In this document: one piece after another, positions 23,632-33,125 of the stretch
How positions within the stretch are numbered: position 1 is the stretch's first letter
How the letters are laid out: each line of letters opens with the position of its first letter
Source of the DNA: Roseibium aquae
GTDB taxonomy: Bacteria; Pseudomonadota; Alphaproteobacteria; Rhizobiales; Stappiaceae
Reading direction: 5' to 3'
Assembly: GCF_008711285.1 (NCBI RefSeq)
Contig: NZ_VXDC01000019.1
Span: forward strand, 1 to 45,792
Length of the DNA stretch: 45,792 bases
Notes under the pieces: generated by a model
The model's input: only the letters and a program-made list of their open reading frames with translations
The model's database searches: none
What the model was told of the DNA's origin: nothing
Position numbers and translations under genes: made by a program

Positions 23632-25289
23632 GTTCCCCGCTCACAAAAGCCGACTGGACGGAGCTGCGCCGGGCGTCGATGACGGCCATCGACCGGATCG
23701 CGGACCAGGTCGGCCTGCCGAATGTGCTGCTTGGCTATCAGTCGAGGGCCGTCGGCCTGCTGGAATCGACAGCCATCCGGGTGCTCTTTATCGAAAAGTC
23801 CCGGCGGATCGGCATGACCTGGGGGCTGGCGTCCTACGCGGTGCTGCGCGCGGCCCGGGAAAAATCCGCCGGCGGCATGGACGCCATGTATATCTCCTAT
23901 TCCCAGGAAATGACCCGCGAGTTCATCGATGCCTGCGCCATGTGGGCAAGGGCCTATGCGGTGGCGGCACTCTCCGAGGACGAGTTCCTGTTCGAGGACA
24001 CCGACCCGGCCGACCCGGCAGAGACAAGGCACATCCAGGCCTTCCGGATCCGGTTTGCCTCCGGCTTTGAAATCCTGGCGCTGTCGTCGGCGCCCCGTTC
24101 GCTCCGCGGCAAGCAGGGCGTCGTGATCATCGACGAGGCGGCGTTCGTCGATCAACTTGCCGAACTATTGAAGGCCGCGCTCGCCTTTTTGATGTGGGGC
24201 GGGCAGGTGGTGGTCTGTTCCACCCATGACGGCAGCGACAATCCGTTCAACATCGCCGTTCAGGACATTCTGGCCGGCCGCTCGAAATACGCCCATCTGC
24301 GCGTGGATCTGGACGATGCGCTCAAGGACGGGCTTTATGAGCGGATCTGCCTGGTGCAGGGCCGGGCGTGGAGCCCGGAAGGCGAGGCCGCGTTCCGGCA
24401 GGACATCATCGATTTTTACGGCGAGGGCGCGGACGAGGAACTGTTCTGCATTCCGGCCATGGGCTCGGGCACCTGGCTCGCAGCTCCCCTCATCGAAGCG
24501 CGGATGACCGCCGATGCCCCGGTGCTGCGGCTCGATCTGCCCCGGGACTTTCTGCATCTTGACCGGCTGGCCCAAAGGATTTTGGTGGCGCCGTTCCGCG
24601 ACGCGCTCGAGGCGGTGCTGGAGGATCTCGACCTATCCCCGCTTTATGCCTTCGGCTTCGATTTCGGGCGGGTGTCGGATCTGACCGTCGGCTGCCTGCT
24701 TTCGATCGACAAGCGGCTTACCCGCCGCGAGGTGCTCTCCTTTGAACTCAGGGGCGTGCCGGGCGAGGAACAAAAGGCCATTGTCAAAGCCGTTTTATCC
24801 GCCGTTCAAACCCGGCTTGTCGGCGCGGCGTTCGACGCCACCGGCATGGGCTGGACGGTCGCCGAGGACATGGGTCGGCGGTTTGGCCTGCGCGAAGATC
24901 CGGAGGGCGCCGGGCTGGTGATGGCCGTCCATTTTTCCGAAACCTGGTACCGGCTGGAAATGCCGCCGCTGAAAGCCGCCTTCGAGGACGAAACGCTGTT
25001 TCTGGGCCGGGACGCGGATCACCTGAGCGACCTGCGCGCCGTCAAACTGATCCGGGGCATTCCGCGCGTGCCGCCCGTCCGTGAAGGCGAAAAGGGCAAG
25101 AAGCGTCACGGCGATTATGCCATCGCGCTGGCGCTGGCGCATTTTGCCAGCCGGATGCAATGGCGGGAATTCGGCTATGAGCCCGTGCCGCACAGCCCGT
25201 CGCGGTTCGAGGAGCGCGGGGCGGAGGACCGGGACAGCCTCGACGGGGCCTTCAGACTGGCCGGATCCCGGCGGAAAGGGCTGTGGTGA
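23628..25289 (+). CDS. Terminase large subunit (Mu gp28-like)
   Basis: A 553-residue packaging motor. The ATPase half has a divergent Walker A (FIEKSRRIGMTWG, about 54-66) and Walker B VVIIDEAAF (about 165-173). The nuclease half starts with AFGFDFGRVSDLTVG (about 343) and AAFDATGMGW (about 400), giving acidic metal ligands. In Mu-like phages it packages DNA headful-wise, starting near one phage end and running into host DNA. The stop overlaps the portal gene start (TGATGG). Confidence 0.92.
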   Translation: MSSPLTKADWTELRRASMTAIDRIADQVGLPNVLLGYQSRAVGLLESTAIRVLFIEKSRRIGMTWGLASYAVLRAAREKSAGGMDAMYISYSQEMTREFIDACAMWARAYAVAALSEDEFLFEDTDPADPAETRHIQAFRIRFASGFEILALSSAPRSLRGKQGVVIIDEAAFVDQLAELLKAALAFLMWGGQVVVCSTHDGSDNPFNIAVQDILAGRSKYAHLRVDLDDALKDGLYERICLVQGRAWSPEGEAAFRQDIIDFYGEGADEELFCIPAMGSGTWLAAPLIEARMTADAPVLRLDLPRDFLHLDRLAQRILVAPFRDALEAVLEDLDLSPLYAFGFDFGRVSDLTVGCLLSIDKRLTRREVLSFELRGVPGEEQKAIVKAVLSAVQTRLVGAAFDATGMGWTVAEDMGRRFGLREDPEGAGLVMAVHFSETWYRLEMPPLKAAFEDETLFLGRDADHLSDLRAVKLIRGIPRVPPVREGEKGKKRHGDYAIALALAHFASRMQWREFGYEPVPHSPSRFEERGAEDRDSLDGAFRLAGSRRKGLW

Positions 25290-26869
25290 TGGCACCTAAA
25301 CACACCGGATTGGTGGACATGCATGGCCGGTCCATCTCGGCACGGTCGCTCAAGACCGAGCAGGCGGGGGCCGAGCTCAGGGCCGTGCGCCGGAACGATA
25401 CGTTCCATCCGGCGAGCGGTTTGACGCCGCAGCGCCTGGCGCGGATCCTGCGGGATTCGATCGATGGCGATCCGGAGCCCTATCTGGCGCTCGCCGAGGA
25501 CATGGAAGAGCGCAACGAACATTATGCCGGGGTGCTGGGCACCCGCAAACGCCAGGTGGCGGGGCTGGAGATCACGGTCGAGGCGGCCAGCGATGCGGCA
25601 ATGGATGTGGCCGCGGCCGATCTGATCCGCGAGGTCACGGAACGCGACCGGTTCCGCGATGAGCTGATCGATATTCTGGACGCGGTCGGCAAGGGGTTTT
25701 CCGCCACGGAAATCCTCTGGGACACGTCCGAGGGCGAATGGCGGCCAAAGGCGTTCAAGTGGCGCGATCCGCGCTGGTTCCGCTTTGACCGGGACGATCC
25801 GGAGCGTCTCTTGTTGCGCGGGGTCCAGACCGACGAGCCGCTCAAACCCTTCGGCTGGATCGTGCACACCGCCAAGGCCAAGTCCGGCCTGCCGATCCGC
25901 GGCGGGCTGGCGCGGGGCGCGGCCTGGTCGTTCCTGTTCAAGGCCTTCACCTTGAAGGACTGGGCGATCTTTTGTGAAAGCTATGGCCAGCCCTTGCGGC
26001 TCGGCAAGTTCGGACCGGGCGCGACGGAAGACGACAAACAGAAGCTGATGCAGGCGGTCGCCGGGATCGCGTCGGATTATGCCGCGATCGTGCCGGAAAC
26101 CATGGCGATCGACTTCATCGAGGCGAAACTCACCGGCTCGCTCGATCTCTATGAACGGCGCGCCGACTGGCTCGACCGGCAGATCTCCAAGCTGGTGCTC
26201 GGCCAGACCGGAACGACGGATGCGATTGCCGGTGGCCATGCGGTCGGCAAGGTGCATGACGAGGTGCGCGCCGACATCGAGGAGGCGGACGCCCGCCAGC
26301 TCGCCGCCAGTCTCAACCGCGATCTGGTCCGCCCGCTGATCGATCTGAACCTCGGACCCCAGAAAGCCTATCCGGCGATCCGGATCGGCCGGCCGGACGA
26401 GGTGGATGTGACCGAGCTGGTGGAGAATGTCGCCAAGCTCGTGCCGCTCGGGCTGAAGGTCGGCATGTCGACCCTGCGCGATCATCTCGGCCTGCCCGAT
26501 CCCGATCCGGACGAGGAGGTTTTGGGGGCGCCAGCCCAGCAAGACCCGCAAACGCCGGACCAACCAACACCTCCAGCCAAATCTGAGCCATTACGGGCGC
26601 AAGCGTTCCGGACAGGGCCTGTGGCCGCGCCTCCTGACGCCGTTGAGCGGGCAGTGGATGGGCTGCTCGACGAGGGCTGGGAAAGGCTGGTGGGGCCGGT
26701 GGTTGACGGGCTGGACGCCGAGATCGGCGGGGCCGAGACACTGGAGGAGGTGCGGGCGATCATCCGGCGCCGGGCCGAATTCATGGGACTTGCGGCCTTT
26801 ACCGACACGCTGGCGCAAGCCGCGTTTGCCGCGCGGATTTCCGGGGAAGCGGATGAGGATCTCAGGTGA
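25289..26869 (+). CDS. Portal protein (DUF935, Mu gp29-like)
   Basis: A 526-residue protein with DUF935 hallmarks: PQRLARILRDSIDGDPEPYLALAEDMEERNEHYAGVLGTRKRQVAGL near the N-terminus, then KGFSATEILWDTSEGEWRPKAFKWRDPRWFRFD, and a C-terminal RADIEEADARQLAASLNRDLVRPLIDLN. It forms the dodecameric vertex through which DNA enters. The C-terminal 90 residues are Pro- and Glu-rich. ATG 25289 is the start chosen. It overlaps the head-morphogenesis gene by four bases. Confidence 0.92.
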   Translation: MAPKHTGLVDMHGRSISARSLKTEQAGAELRAVRRNDTFHPASGLTPQRLARILRDSIDGDPEPYLALAEDMEERNEHYAGVLGTRKRQVAGLEITVEAASDAAMDVAAADLIREVTERDRFRDELIDILDAVGKGFSATEILWDTSEGEWRPKAFKWRDPRWFRFDRDDPERLLLRGVQTDEPLKPFGWIVHTAKAKSGLPIRGGLARGAAWSFLFKAFTLKDWAIFCESYGQPLRLGKFGPGATEDDKQKLMQAVAGIASDYAAIVPETMAIDFIEAKLTGSLDLYERRADWLDRQISKLVLGQTGTTDAIAGGHAVGKVHDEVRADIEEADARQLAASLNRDLVRPLIDLNLGPQKAYPAIRIGRPDEVDVTELVENVAKLVPLGLKVGMSTLRDHLGLPDPDPDEEVLGAPAQQDPQTPDQPTPPAKSEPLRAQAFRTGPVAAPPDAVERAVDGLLDEGWERLVGPVVDGLDAEIGGAETLEEVRAIIRRRAEFMGLAAFTDTLAQAAFAARISGEADEDLR

Positions 26870-27654
26870 GCGTGGACCTGACCCCGCTGCCGCCCCGCGA
26901 TGCCATCCGGGCGCTTCAGGCCCGCGGCGGGCGGCTCCATCCGTCCTTCGCCTGGCAAGATGTGTATGCCGAGGATCATGCGGCCATGTTCACGGTGGCG
27001 AAATCCGCGGGGCATTCGATCCTGGAAGACATTTTCAATGCCGTCTTGAACGCCCTCGAAAACGGCGAAACCCTGGACAGCTTTTCCCGCCGCCTGAAAC
27101 CGGTCCTCGTTCAAAAAGGGTGGTGGGGGGAGGCGGTCGAGGTGGATCCGCTCACCGGCGAGCCGGTCAAGGTCCGGCTGGGGTCCTTGCGGCGGCTCCG
27201 GACCATCTTCGAGGTCAACATGCGGGTGTCCTATGCGGCCGGGCACTGGGCGGCGTTCGAGCGCACCAAGGCCCGGCGGCCTTATCTCCGCTATGTCGCC
27301 GTCCAGGACGGGCTGACCCGGCCGCAGCACTTGAAGCTGCACAATCTGGTGCTGCCCGTGGATCATGCCTTGTGGGACACGCACGCGCCGCCCAATGGCT
27401 GGAACTGCCGCTGCACACTGCAGAGCCTGTCAGACGCCGACATCGAACGGCTTCAGGCCGAGGGTGGGGCGCTGCGGTTCGCGCCGCCCGCAGTTTCCTT
27501 GCTTCCCTGGACGAACAAGCGGACCGGAGAGGTGCGGCTGGTGCCGGAGGGGATCGATCCGGGCTGGGATTACAATCCCGGGAAGGCCGGGCATACCGAG
27601 ACGGTGCGGCGGCTGGAAAGCCGTGGCGGGCCGGATTTGGGACAAGCGCCATAA
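26866..27654 (+). CDS. Head morphogenesis protein (Mu F-like)
   Basis: A 262-residue SPP1 gp7 / Mu gpF-type minor head protein. The conserved core is IFEVNMRVSYAAGHWAAFERTKARRPYLRYVAVQDGLTRPQHLKLHNLVLPVDHALWDTHAPPNGWNCRCTL, ending in the characteristic C-R-C before a DADIERLQ helix. The start is a GTG overlapping the portal stop. In Mu the protease gene follows directly; here a 4.4-kb minus-strand accessory block separates them. Confidence 0.9.
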   Translation: MSVDLTPLPPRDAIRALQARGGRLHPSFAWQDVYAEDHAAMFTVAKSAGHSILEDIFNAVLNALENGETLDSFSRRLKPVLVQKGWWGEAVEVDPLTGEPVKVRLGSLRRLRTIFEVNMRVSYAAGHWAAFERTKARRPYLRYVAVQDGLTRPQHLKLHNLVLPVDHALWDTHAPPNGWNCRCTLQSLSDADIERLQAEGGALRFAPPAVSLLPWTNKRTGEVRLVPEGIDPGWDYNPGKAGHTETVRRLESRGGPDLGQAP

Positions 27655-27731
27655 AGCGCCGCTGGGGCGCGTAGGGTGCGAAAGCGCAGGATGGGGCGGA
27701 AAAGAACCGCGCGGCGCTGTGGGGGTGTTTA

Positions 27732-27745
27732 AGGGGTGTTTAACG
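27732..27745 (+). repeat. 14-bp repeat at the left edge of accessory block 2
   Basis: AGGGGTGTTTAACG is identical to 3990-4003, at the left edge of accessory block 1. A near copy of its first part (GGTGTTTAA, 27724-27732) lies just before it. The 161-bp gap 27655-27815 also holds a TAGGGTGCGAAAGCGCAGGATGGG stretch like intergenic repeats of alphaproteobacteria. No gene is seen in the gap. Confidence 0.45.
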
Positions 27746-27815
27746 GGGGAATTGTGAGTAATGGGCAGTAACTAATACGAGGGATATTCGCATAGCGGCG
27801 AAATCCAAAGCGCGA

Positions 27816-29078
27816 TCAGCCTTGTGTAGAGTTTTCCAATAACGGTCGGATATCTGCTAGCATTTTTGCCTGCGCGGATATCAGATCTCCTCTGACATCA
27901 ATTCGATAGTGATAAAACTGTGCGCCAGTCGCGAGACGTCCGATCCGCTCCATCCGCTGGCTTTCGCCCTCGTTCGTTGGCGAGAAAAGAATGCCGAATG
28001 GCGCATTGGCCGCAGTAACGTGACTAATGATTTGGTATCGGTCAGATTCCTTTATCTTGGGCTTGTACTTAACTTCGCCGAGACCGATCACGTTTTTCCT
28101 ACCGCGCCGAAATATCAGGTCAGGCTTCGTCGGATACGTCTTGTTGTCCTCGAACAGCCTGCCTTGGTGTTTGTTGCCATCGAGCACTGTGATCTTTTGT
28201 TCGCGAAGCGCATCGATAAAGGTCTTTCGAATGAATCGCTCGAAAATGTCTTCAAGGTCGAAGAGGAAGGATGGCAGCTCCTTCCCGCTTGGTTCGAAGG
28301 TGAAGGCGATGCCACCGCCTGTCAGCAAGAGCTGATAGACACGGAGCAAGCCTTCATAGTTGCCCCGTAGCCTGAGCGAGACGGTATCATCGAGGAAGAA
28401 GTCCTGCCCAGTCGGTTCGCGCTCATTGACGCGGCGCAGGGTATCGAGAGCGATCTGAATGAGACGGCGTTCTTCATCCCAGGATTTGGTCGGTGGAATA
28501 ATCCGCGCAAAGCGCAGACAAGCGGCTTTGATAATCTGGTTCACGGGGCTGTCGAGCCCGAACTCAAAAACGCTGGAAACGGTGTCGATGGGATTACCTC
28601 TTGAGAGATAACGGCTAATCGTTTGGCCGAACTCGACACGCGGCTTGTAGAACCCGTCGACGGTGCGCGGATAGTAGCTTCGCTCGAGCCCTGCTGAGAG
28701 TGCGTCCCGCAGGTAGTGACAGAAGCTTCGCGCAAGAAGTTGGATCGGCGCAGGCTTGTCTGTGGTCTGATACCGCCTGATTGTCGGGAGAATACGATCG
28801 TATGTCTCCCCGCCTATTTCTAGCATCGTCCAGAGGTTCTCAATCGGAAACTTGGGGACGATGTTGAGTGTGATCGAGCTGGTCAGAGGCAAATAGCCTA
28901 TGAGCCCGAGTGCCATGAGGTTCACACCATCGGCAACGTCCTTGAATTCGAGAGCCTTGAGCTCGCGGGTTTCGGGCAGAATTAGCGAATGCCCGCGATG
29001 GTCAACAAGCTCACTGCGTGCGAAGTAGCGTCTGCCGCGTTCTTCGACTTCGACGATGCGTGTCTCAGGAAGTGGCAT
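27816..29078 (-). CDS. McrC-like restriction nuclease subunit
   Basis: A 420-residue protein of the McrC family. The N-terminal half has a beta-rich partner-binding region (LKALEFKDVADGVNLMALGLIGYLPL). The C-terminal PD-(D/E)xK domain shows KPDLIF (Asp320) and GLGEVKYK (Glu335, Lys337). McrC joins the hexameric McrB-type motor and cuts DNA. ATG 29078 chosen over TTG 29081. It starts 14 bp after the McrB-like gene and completes the operon methyltransferase, McrB, McrC. It is longer than E. coli McrC (348), as in LlaJI-type systems. Confidence 0.88.
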   Translation of the reverse strand: MPLPETRIVEVEERGRRYFARSELVDHRGHSLILPETRELKALEFKDVADGVNLMALGLIGYLPLTSSITLNIVPKFPIENLWTMLEIGGETYDRILPTIRRYQTTDKPAPIQLLARSFCHYLRDALSAGLERSYYPRTVDGFYKPRVEFGQTISRYLSRGNPIDTVSSVFEFGLDSPVNQIIKAACLRFARIIPPTKSWDEERRLIQIALDTLRRVNEREPTGQDFFLDDTVSLRLRGNYEGLLRVYQLLLTGGGIAFTFEPSGKELPSFLFDLEDIFERFIRKTFIDALREQKITVLDGNKHQGRLFEDNKTYPTKPDLIFRRGRKNVIGLGEVKYKPKIKESDRYQIISHVTAANAPFGILFSPTNEGESQRMERIGRLATGAQFYHYRIDVRGDLISAQAKMLADIRPLLENSTQG

Positions 29079-29092
29079 CAATCCTGCCTGCC

Positions 29093-30721
29093 CTAGCCTT
29101 CAGCGGTTGCTTCGCCTTCGGCAGCCCCATCGTCACCGTCATTATCATCACCCGCCGCCTCGGCTGCTTCGTCGATTTCGAAAAGCTCATCGACGGTTTC
29201 CTTGATGGCGTTGAATCTCTGGCGATCATGGAACAAGGTCCGCTGCAAGCCGAGCTTGACACGCCCTTCCCATACATCTGCCAAATCTTCAATGGTGCGA
29301 ACATGAAGGAAATTTGTATGGCCAAAGCCAGCGGGGAAGGACTCATTCAGGATATCGAACAGGCGCAAGACCCGTGACAGCACTCGTTCCTCAACACCCT
29401 TGTCTTTGAGGTACTTTTGAAGGAACGGCTTGTCGGGCTCCATCATGATCACGATGAAGCGACGCAAGAGCGCATCGTCGAGATCGGTGACAGAGCGGTC
29501 GAACGGATTAGCCGTGGCCAGAACGATTAAGTTGCGGGGCAGCTTTGTCTTCTTGCCTGAGATTGCGAGCGTGAACTCCTTCTCGCGGTAATCGAGTTCA
29601 AGATAGGTAAGAAGCTCGCCGAAGATGCGCGCGACATCGCCACGATTCAGCTCGTCAATGACTAGCACGTATTTGTTGTCGCCATCTGTTTTTGCCCGCT
29701 CCGCAAAATTCAGGAAGTGGCGCGGGTCGAGCTTGTAGGTAACACTCTTGGCTTCGCCGTCTTCGTCCTGGGCCTCGACGGGACGGAACCCTTCGACGAA
29801 ATCATCGTAGCCGAAGGCAGGATGAAACTGGAGGAACAGCACGCGGTTTTCATCGCCGCCTGTAAGGAAATCGGCGATATCATGCGCGTATTTGGTCTTA
29901 CCCGTGCCTGGCGGTCCTGCGAGAAGGAAGGAGTGGCTCGTATTTTTGTTGATGGCGTTGAGGATAACGGACAAGATCGCATCATCGCCGCTCATAATAC
30001 CCTTCTTTGCGGGATCGTCCTCGGGCTCTGTGGGGGCTGGCGGTGCGGCGATATAGGCCGAAAGTTTGGGCGCGAGTTGTTTGATGAAGGAAGCATCAGT
30101 AGGCCGAGCATTCAGTGTGCTAGGCCAAGAGCGCTCCGGGTTCAGTTTGAACCTGCCCTTGTAGGGCGGTTGAAAATCCTGAAGTCTGAGTTCGGTCTGG
30201 AGTAAATGATCGTACAGGGCTTGCCAGTTCTCGATCTCGTCTGGAAAGCCGTTGAAGGCAAAGAGCCAGACCATGAAGTCTTCAAAATCAAACGTTTCGG
30301 GGATTTCACTTTCGAGCGCGGGCTGGAAGTCAGCCGTGAGGCGCACGGTTGTCTTCTCGCCTTCAATATATCCTTTCAGCCGCATCTCGCGGTAGCCGCG
30401 ACTGGAGAAGAGGTTGCCCCACATCTTCGTGTCTTGGCGGATCATGTAGTCGCCAGCGAAGTTTCCGCTCTTCCACTTGATGCCCTTCAGGCGAGGGCGA
30501 AGAAGGTTGTGGCCCGAGGGGTAAGCATCAACTCCGACAAGTTTAGCGTTAAAATAGCGGTCGAGAAAGTGATCGGTGCCGAGATTTTTGGACATATCGA
30601 CGAAGTGGGCGGGGCCGACATCGTTGGCAGCAAAAACAAAAGCGGGTATCAGCCAATTCGCACTGATCTCTTGAAGAGCCTCAATTGACGTTTTGATTGT
30701 TGGAATATCAAAGTACTGCAC
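29093..30721 (-). CDS. McrB-like AAA+ GTPase with unknown N-terminal specificity domain
   Basis: A 542-residue motor. The AAA+ core has Walker A GPPGTGKT (269-276), FHPAFGYDDFVEGF, Walker B VLVIDELNR (352-360) and the McrB-type sensor ATANPFDRS (402-410). The first 230 residues are not the DUF3578 domain of E. coli McrB. They should carry DNA recognition (a compact domain around GVDAYPSGHNLLRPRLKGIKW and a FAGDYMIRQD segment). An acidic tail ends the protein. The gene follows the methyltransferase by 3 bp. In related systems GTP-driven translocation leads to cleavage by the McrC partner. Confidence 0.88.
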   Translation of the reverse strand: MQYFDIPTIKTSIEALQEISANWLIPAFVFAANDVGPAHFVDMSKNLGTDHFLDRYFNAKLVGVDAYPSGHNLLRPRLKGIKWKSGNFAGDYMIRQDTKMWGNLFSSRGYREMRLKGYIEGEKTTVRLTADFQPALESEIPETFDFEDFMVWLFAFNGFPDEIENWQALYDHLLQTELRLQDFQPPYKGRFKLNPERSWPSTLNARPTDASFIKQLAPKLSAYIAAPPAPTEPEDDPAKKGIMSGDDAILSVILNAINKNTSHSFLLAGPPGTGKTKYAHDIADFLTGGDENRVLFLQFHPAFGYDDFVEGFRPVEAQDEDGEAKSVTYKLDPRHFLNFAERAKTDGDNKYVLVIDELNRGDVARIFGELLTYLELDYREKEFTLAISGKKTKLPRNLIVLATANPFDRSVTDLDDALLRRFIVIMMEPDKPFLQKYLKDKGVEERVLSRVLRLFDILNESFPAGFGHTNFLHVRTIEDLADVWEGRVKLGLQRTLFHDRQRFNAIKETVDELFEIDEAAEAAGDDNDGDDGAAEGEATAEG

Positions 30722-30724
30722 GAT

Positions 30725-31744
30725 CTATACTTTTTTTGCTGTCCCTGGTTTGCGGAAGTTCTGTCTGTTGCCAGCCCACTCGTCCCAAAGCGGTGACGGT
30801 TTTTGCAGGCTTTCGACAAGGTCACCCCATGACGAGGAATGGTATCCTTCGCTCTCGATAGCACCCTGAACGTAGTCGATATAGTCATCACCCATATCGA
30901 TCCCGACAACATTGCGGTGATGGGCCATCGAAGTCAGTACGGACGTGCCGCTACCTACAAAAGGATCGAGAACATGGCCGTTAGGGGGGCTTGCAACCTC
31001 GACGCAGCGCCGTACAAGCTCCGAAGGGAAAGCGGCATTGTGCTTAGCGCGCCGATTACGTTCGATAGGGATATTCCAGACATCCTCCTCAACTAGCTTG
31101 GAGCGATCAAAGCTGTAAAAGCGCGATTTGGAAAACATGAAGACGAATTCGTATTGCCGATATGGCCTATCCCGCGCGGTCGGCTCAACAAATGCATTGC
31201 AGCGGTTCCAAATGATCGAACTGCGAAGCGTCCAGCCACGTTGCTGCATTTCGAAAGCAACTTTCCAGGGAATGCCGATCATACTCTTCTTAGGGATATC
31301 CCATCCGCTCACGTCAACGGGACGGACCTTCTTGCGAAAGAAGTTGCGGGATGAGCATTTTGGATCGCTGCCGTGGGGCTGCCCGTTCCCAGAATAGTAC
31401 GTGTCGCCAATATTCAGGAAGAATACGCCTTCGGGATGGAGGGTACGTTTGACTTCATCAAACACACCCATAAGTGCATCAACATAGTCGTCGACTGTTT
31501 CTTCGTGTCCGAGTTGGTCATCATATCCGTAATCGCGCACCCAAAAATAAGGCGGTGAAGTGACGGCAACATTGAAAACGTTATTGGGTAGCGATTTGAG
31601 CATAGTCGCGGAGTCCCCATGCATTAACCCCGCAAAGTGTCCAGCCTTCGACACATATGCAAAACGATCATAACTTTTCTGCGTATCAGTTGCTGGATCG
31701 TTGCCAATAGTAGAATGCTTGGAGTTTGAAGACTTTGTATCCAT
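30725..31744 (-). CDS. Beta-class DNA methyltransferase, probably N4-cytosine
   Basis: A 339-residue enzyme in beta-class order: catalytic TSPPYF (62-67) near the N-terminus and the S-adenosylmethionine motif DPFVGSGTS (260-268) near the C-terminus. SPPY is typical of N4-cytosine enzymes, while adenine enzymes usually have DPPY, so C-N4 methylation is likely but not certain. It is the first gene of the leftward operon with the McrB- and McrC-like genes. It should modify host and phage sites so that the nuclease complex spares them. Confidence 0.88.
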   Translation of the reverse strand: MDTKSSNSKHSTIGNDPATDTQKSYDRFAYVSKAGHFAGLMHGDSATMLKSLPNNVFNVAVTSPPYFWVRDYGYDDQLGHEETVDDYVDALMGVFDEVKRTLHPEGVFFLNIGDTYYSGNGQPHGSDPKCSSRNFFRKKVRPVDVSGWDIPKKSMIGIPWKVAFEMQQRGWTLRSSIIWNRCNAFVEPTARDRPYRQYEFVFMFSKSRFYSFDRSKLVEEDVWNIPIERNRRAKHNAAFPSELVRRCVEVASPPNGHVLDPFVGSGTSVLTSMAHHRNVVGIDMGDDYIDYVQGAIESEGYHSSSWGDLVESLQKPSPLWDEWAGNRQNFRKPGTAKKV

Positions 31745-32072
31745 AATTGCAATATGCTCTCTCGTGACAGTTAAAGAAATGCCTCCGACTCATTTCCATC
31801 TGATGGATTAAATCACCTCAGTTAAATTCTTTTGATCAAAGCCCATCACAGCCGACCTTTCGGAATTGAACATCAATTGATATCTTTTTCAGATATAAGT
31901 GCATTAACGAACGGTGCCATCTAGAATCACTAGCCAATTTTCCCATACCCTATAATAGGCGAGCGGCGCGTCAATCTATGATTTCATTTGTGATCGACCC
32001 GCAATAATGAACGTCCTCCCCCACGCCTCCGCCCGGATGGTCTGATCCCCGCTCATCCCCCAAGGTTCGCTC
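31745..32072. other. AT-rich right flank of accessory block 2
   Basis: A 328-bp stretch with no gene. The left part is AT-rich and probably holds the leftward methyltransferase promoter (TTGATC near 31833 in reverse, with AT-rich DNA after it). A perfect TATAAT lies on the plus strand at 31951-31956 without a good -35 box. From about 31970 the base composition becomes phage-like, and the shared 24-bp element lies at 32029-32052. Confidence 0.5.
32029..32052 (+). promoter_or_regulatory. Shared 24-bp element, copy 1 (upstream of the protease gene)
   Basis: The core GCCCGGATGGTCTGATCC starts at 32031. The 24-bp element starts exactly 44 bp before the protease ATG. A second copy with 3 differences in 24 lies at 39898-39921, again 44 bp before the tape-measure ATG. 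Candidate late-gene promoter, operator or cargo-boundary sequence. Confidence 0.55.
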
Positions 32073-33125
32073 ATGTCCAAGCGAACCGACCCCTTTCTGA
32101 TCACCGCCGCCGATCCAGTTGCCGCGCCTGACGCGGGCGCCGATCCCTGGATCAAGCTGCTGCCTTCGGGCACGTTTTCCACCCGCGACGGGCGTGGCCC
32201 GTTCACGGCCGGGGACGCAGATCAGCTTCAAGCAATCATTGCCCGCACCAAGGCCCATCTCGGGCAAACCCAGATGATGGTCGACTATGACCACCAGGCG
32301 GTGTTTTCGGCTGTTGAAGGCGTTGGCGGCACAGCCAAGGCCGCGGGCTGGATTTCGGACTTCGAGGCGCGGGCGGACGGGATCTATGGCCAGGTCGCCT
32401 GGACCGAGGCGGCGCGGACAGCGCTGGCAGCCCGGGAATACCGGTATCTCTCGCCGGTGTTTCTGACCGACCGCTCAGGCCTGGTTGTGCGGCTTGTGAA
32501 TGTGGCGCTGGTCAATCTGCCCGCCATCGATCTTGCCGCCATCGCGGCGCGGGCGCATCTCACGCAAAAGGATAGTTCCATGGATGAACTGCTCGAAGCC
32601 CTCGGCCTTGCCGCGGGCACGGGGAAGGCTGAGGCCGTTGCGGCGCTCCGCGCCCTGCAGGACACACAAACCGCGATCCGTGCGGCGGCCGGTCTGCCCG
32701 AGGGCAGTGATGGCACAGCCCTGGTCGCCGCCGTTCAGGCAGCGTTCGACAGAGGCGCGCCGGATCCGACCCAATTCGTTCCCATCGACCAGGTGACCGC
32801 GCTTCAACAAGACCTTGCCGCCCTGCAGGCCTCGCTGGCCGCGGACAAGGCCGAGGCCCTGGTGACGGCCGCCATTTCCGGGGGCAAGCTCGCCCCCGCG
32901 CTGAAGGACTGGGGCCTGCAGCTTGCTACGGCCGATCCTCAAAAATTCACCGCCTTCACCGCAACGGCACCGGTTCTGACCGCCACGCAGCTGGGGTCCA
33001 AGCCGAGAGACGCCGGGGACCCGGATCTCTCCGAGGCCGACCGGCAGGTCATGCGCCAGATGGGGCTGTCCAAAGAGGCCTTTGTCGCGGCCCGGGCCGG
33101 GTCTGACCAGGAGGTGCAGCCATGA
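32073..33125 (+). CDS. Mu-like head protease / scaffold (protein I)
   Basis: A 350-residue protein of the Mu I family: IKLLPSGTFSTRDGRGPFTAGDADQLQAIIARTKAHLGQTQMMVDYDHQ near the N-terminus, then AAGWISDFEARADGIYGQVAWTEAARTALAAREYRYLSPVF. The C-terminal half (DELLEALGLAAGTGKAEAVAALRALQ and beyond) is helical, as expected for a scaffold. It matures the prohead and assists shell assembly. It is separated from the F-like gene by the McrBC block, but its own sequence is intact. Confidence 0.9.
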   Translation: MSKRTDPFLITAADPVAAPDAGADPWIKLLPSGTFSTRDGRGPFTAGDADQLQAIIARTKAHLGQTQMMVDYDHQAVFSAVEGVGGTAKAAGWISDFEARADGIYGQVAWTEAARTALAAREYRYLSPVFLTDRSGLVVRLVNVALVNLPAIDLAAIAARAHLTQKDSSMDELLEALGLAAGTGKAEAVAALRALQDTQTAIRAAAGLPEGSDGTALVAAVQAAFDRGAPDPTQFVPIDQVTALQQDLAALQASLAADKAEALVTAAISGGKLAPALKDWGLQLATADPQKFTAFTATAPVLTATQLGSKPRDAGDPDLSEADRQVMRQMGLSKEAFVAARAGSDQEVQP

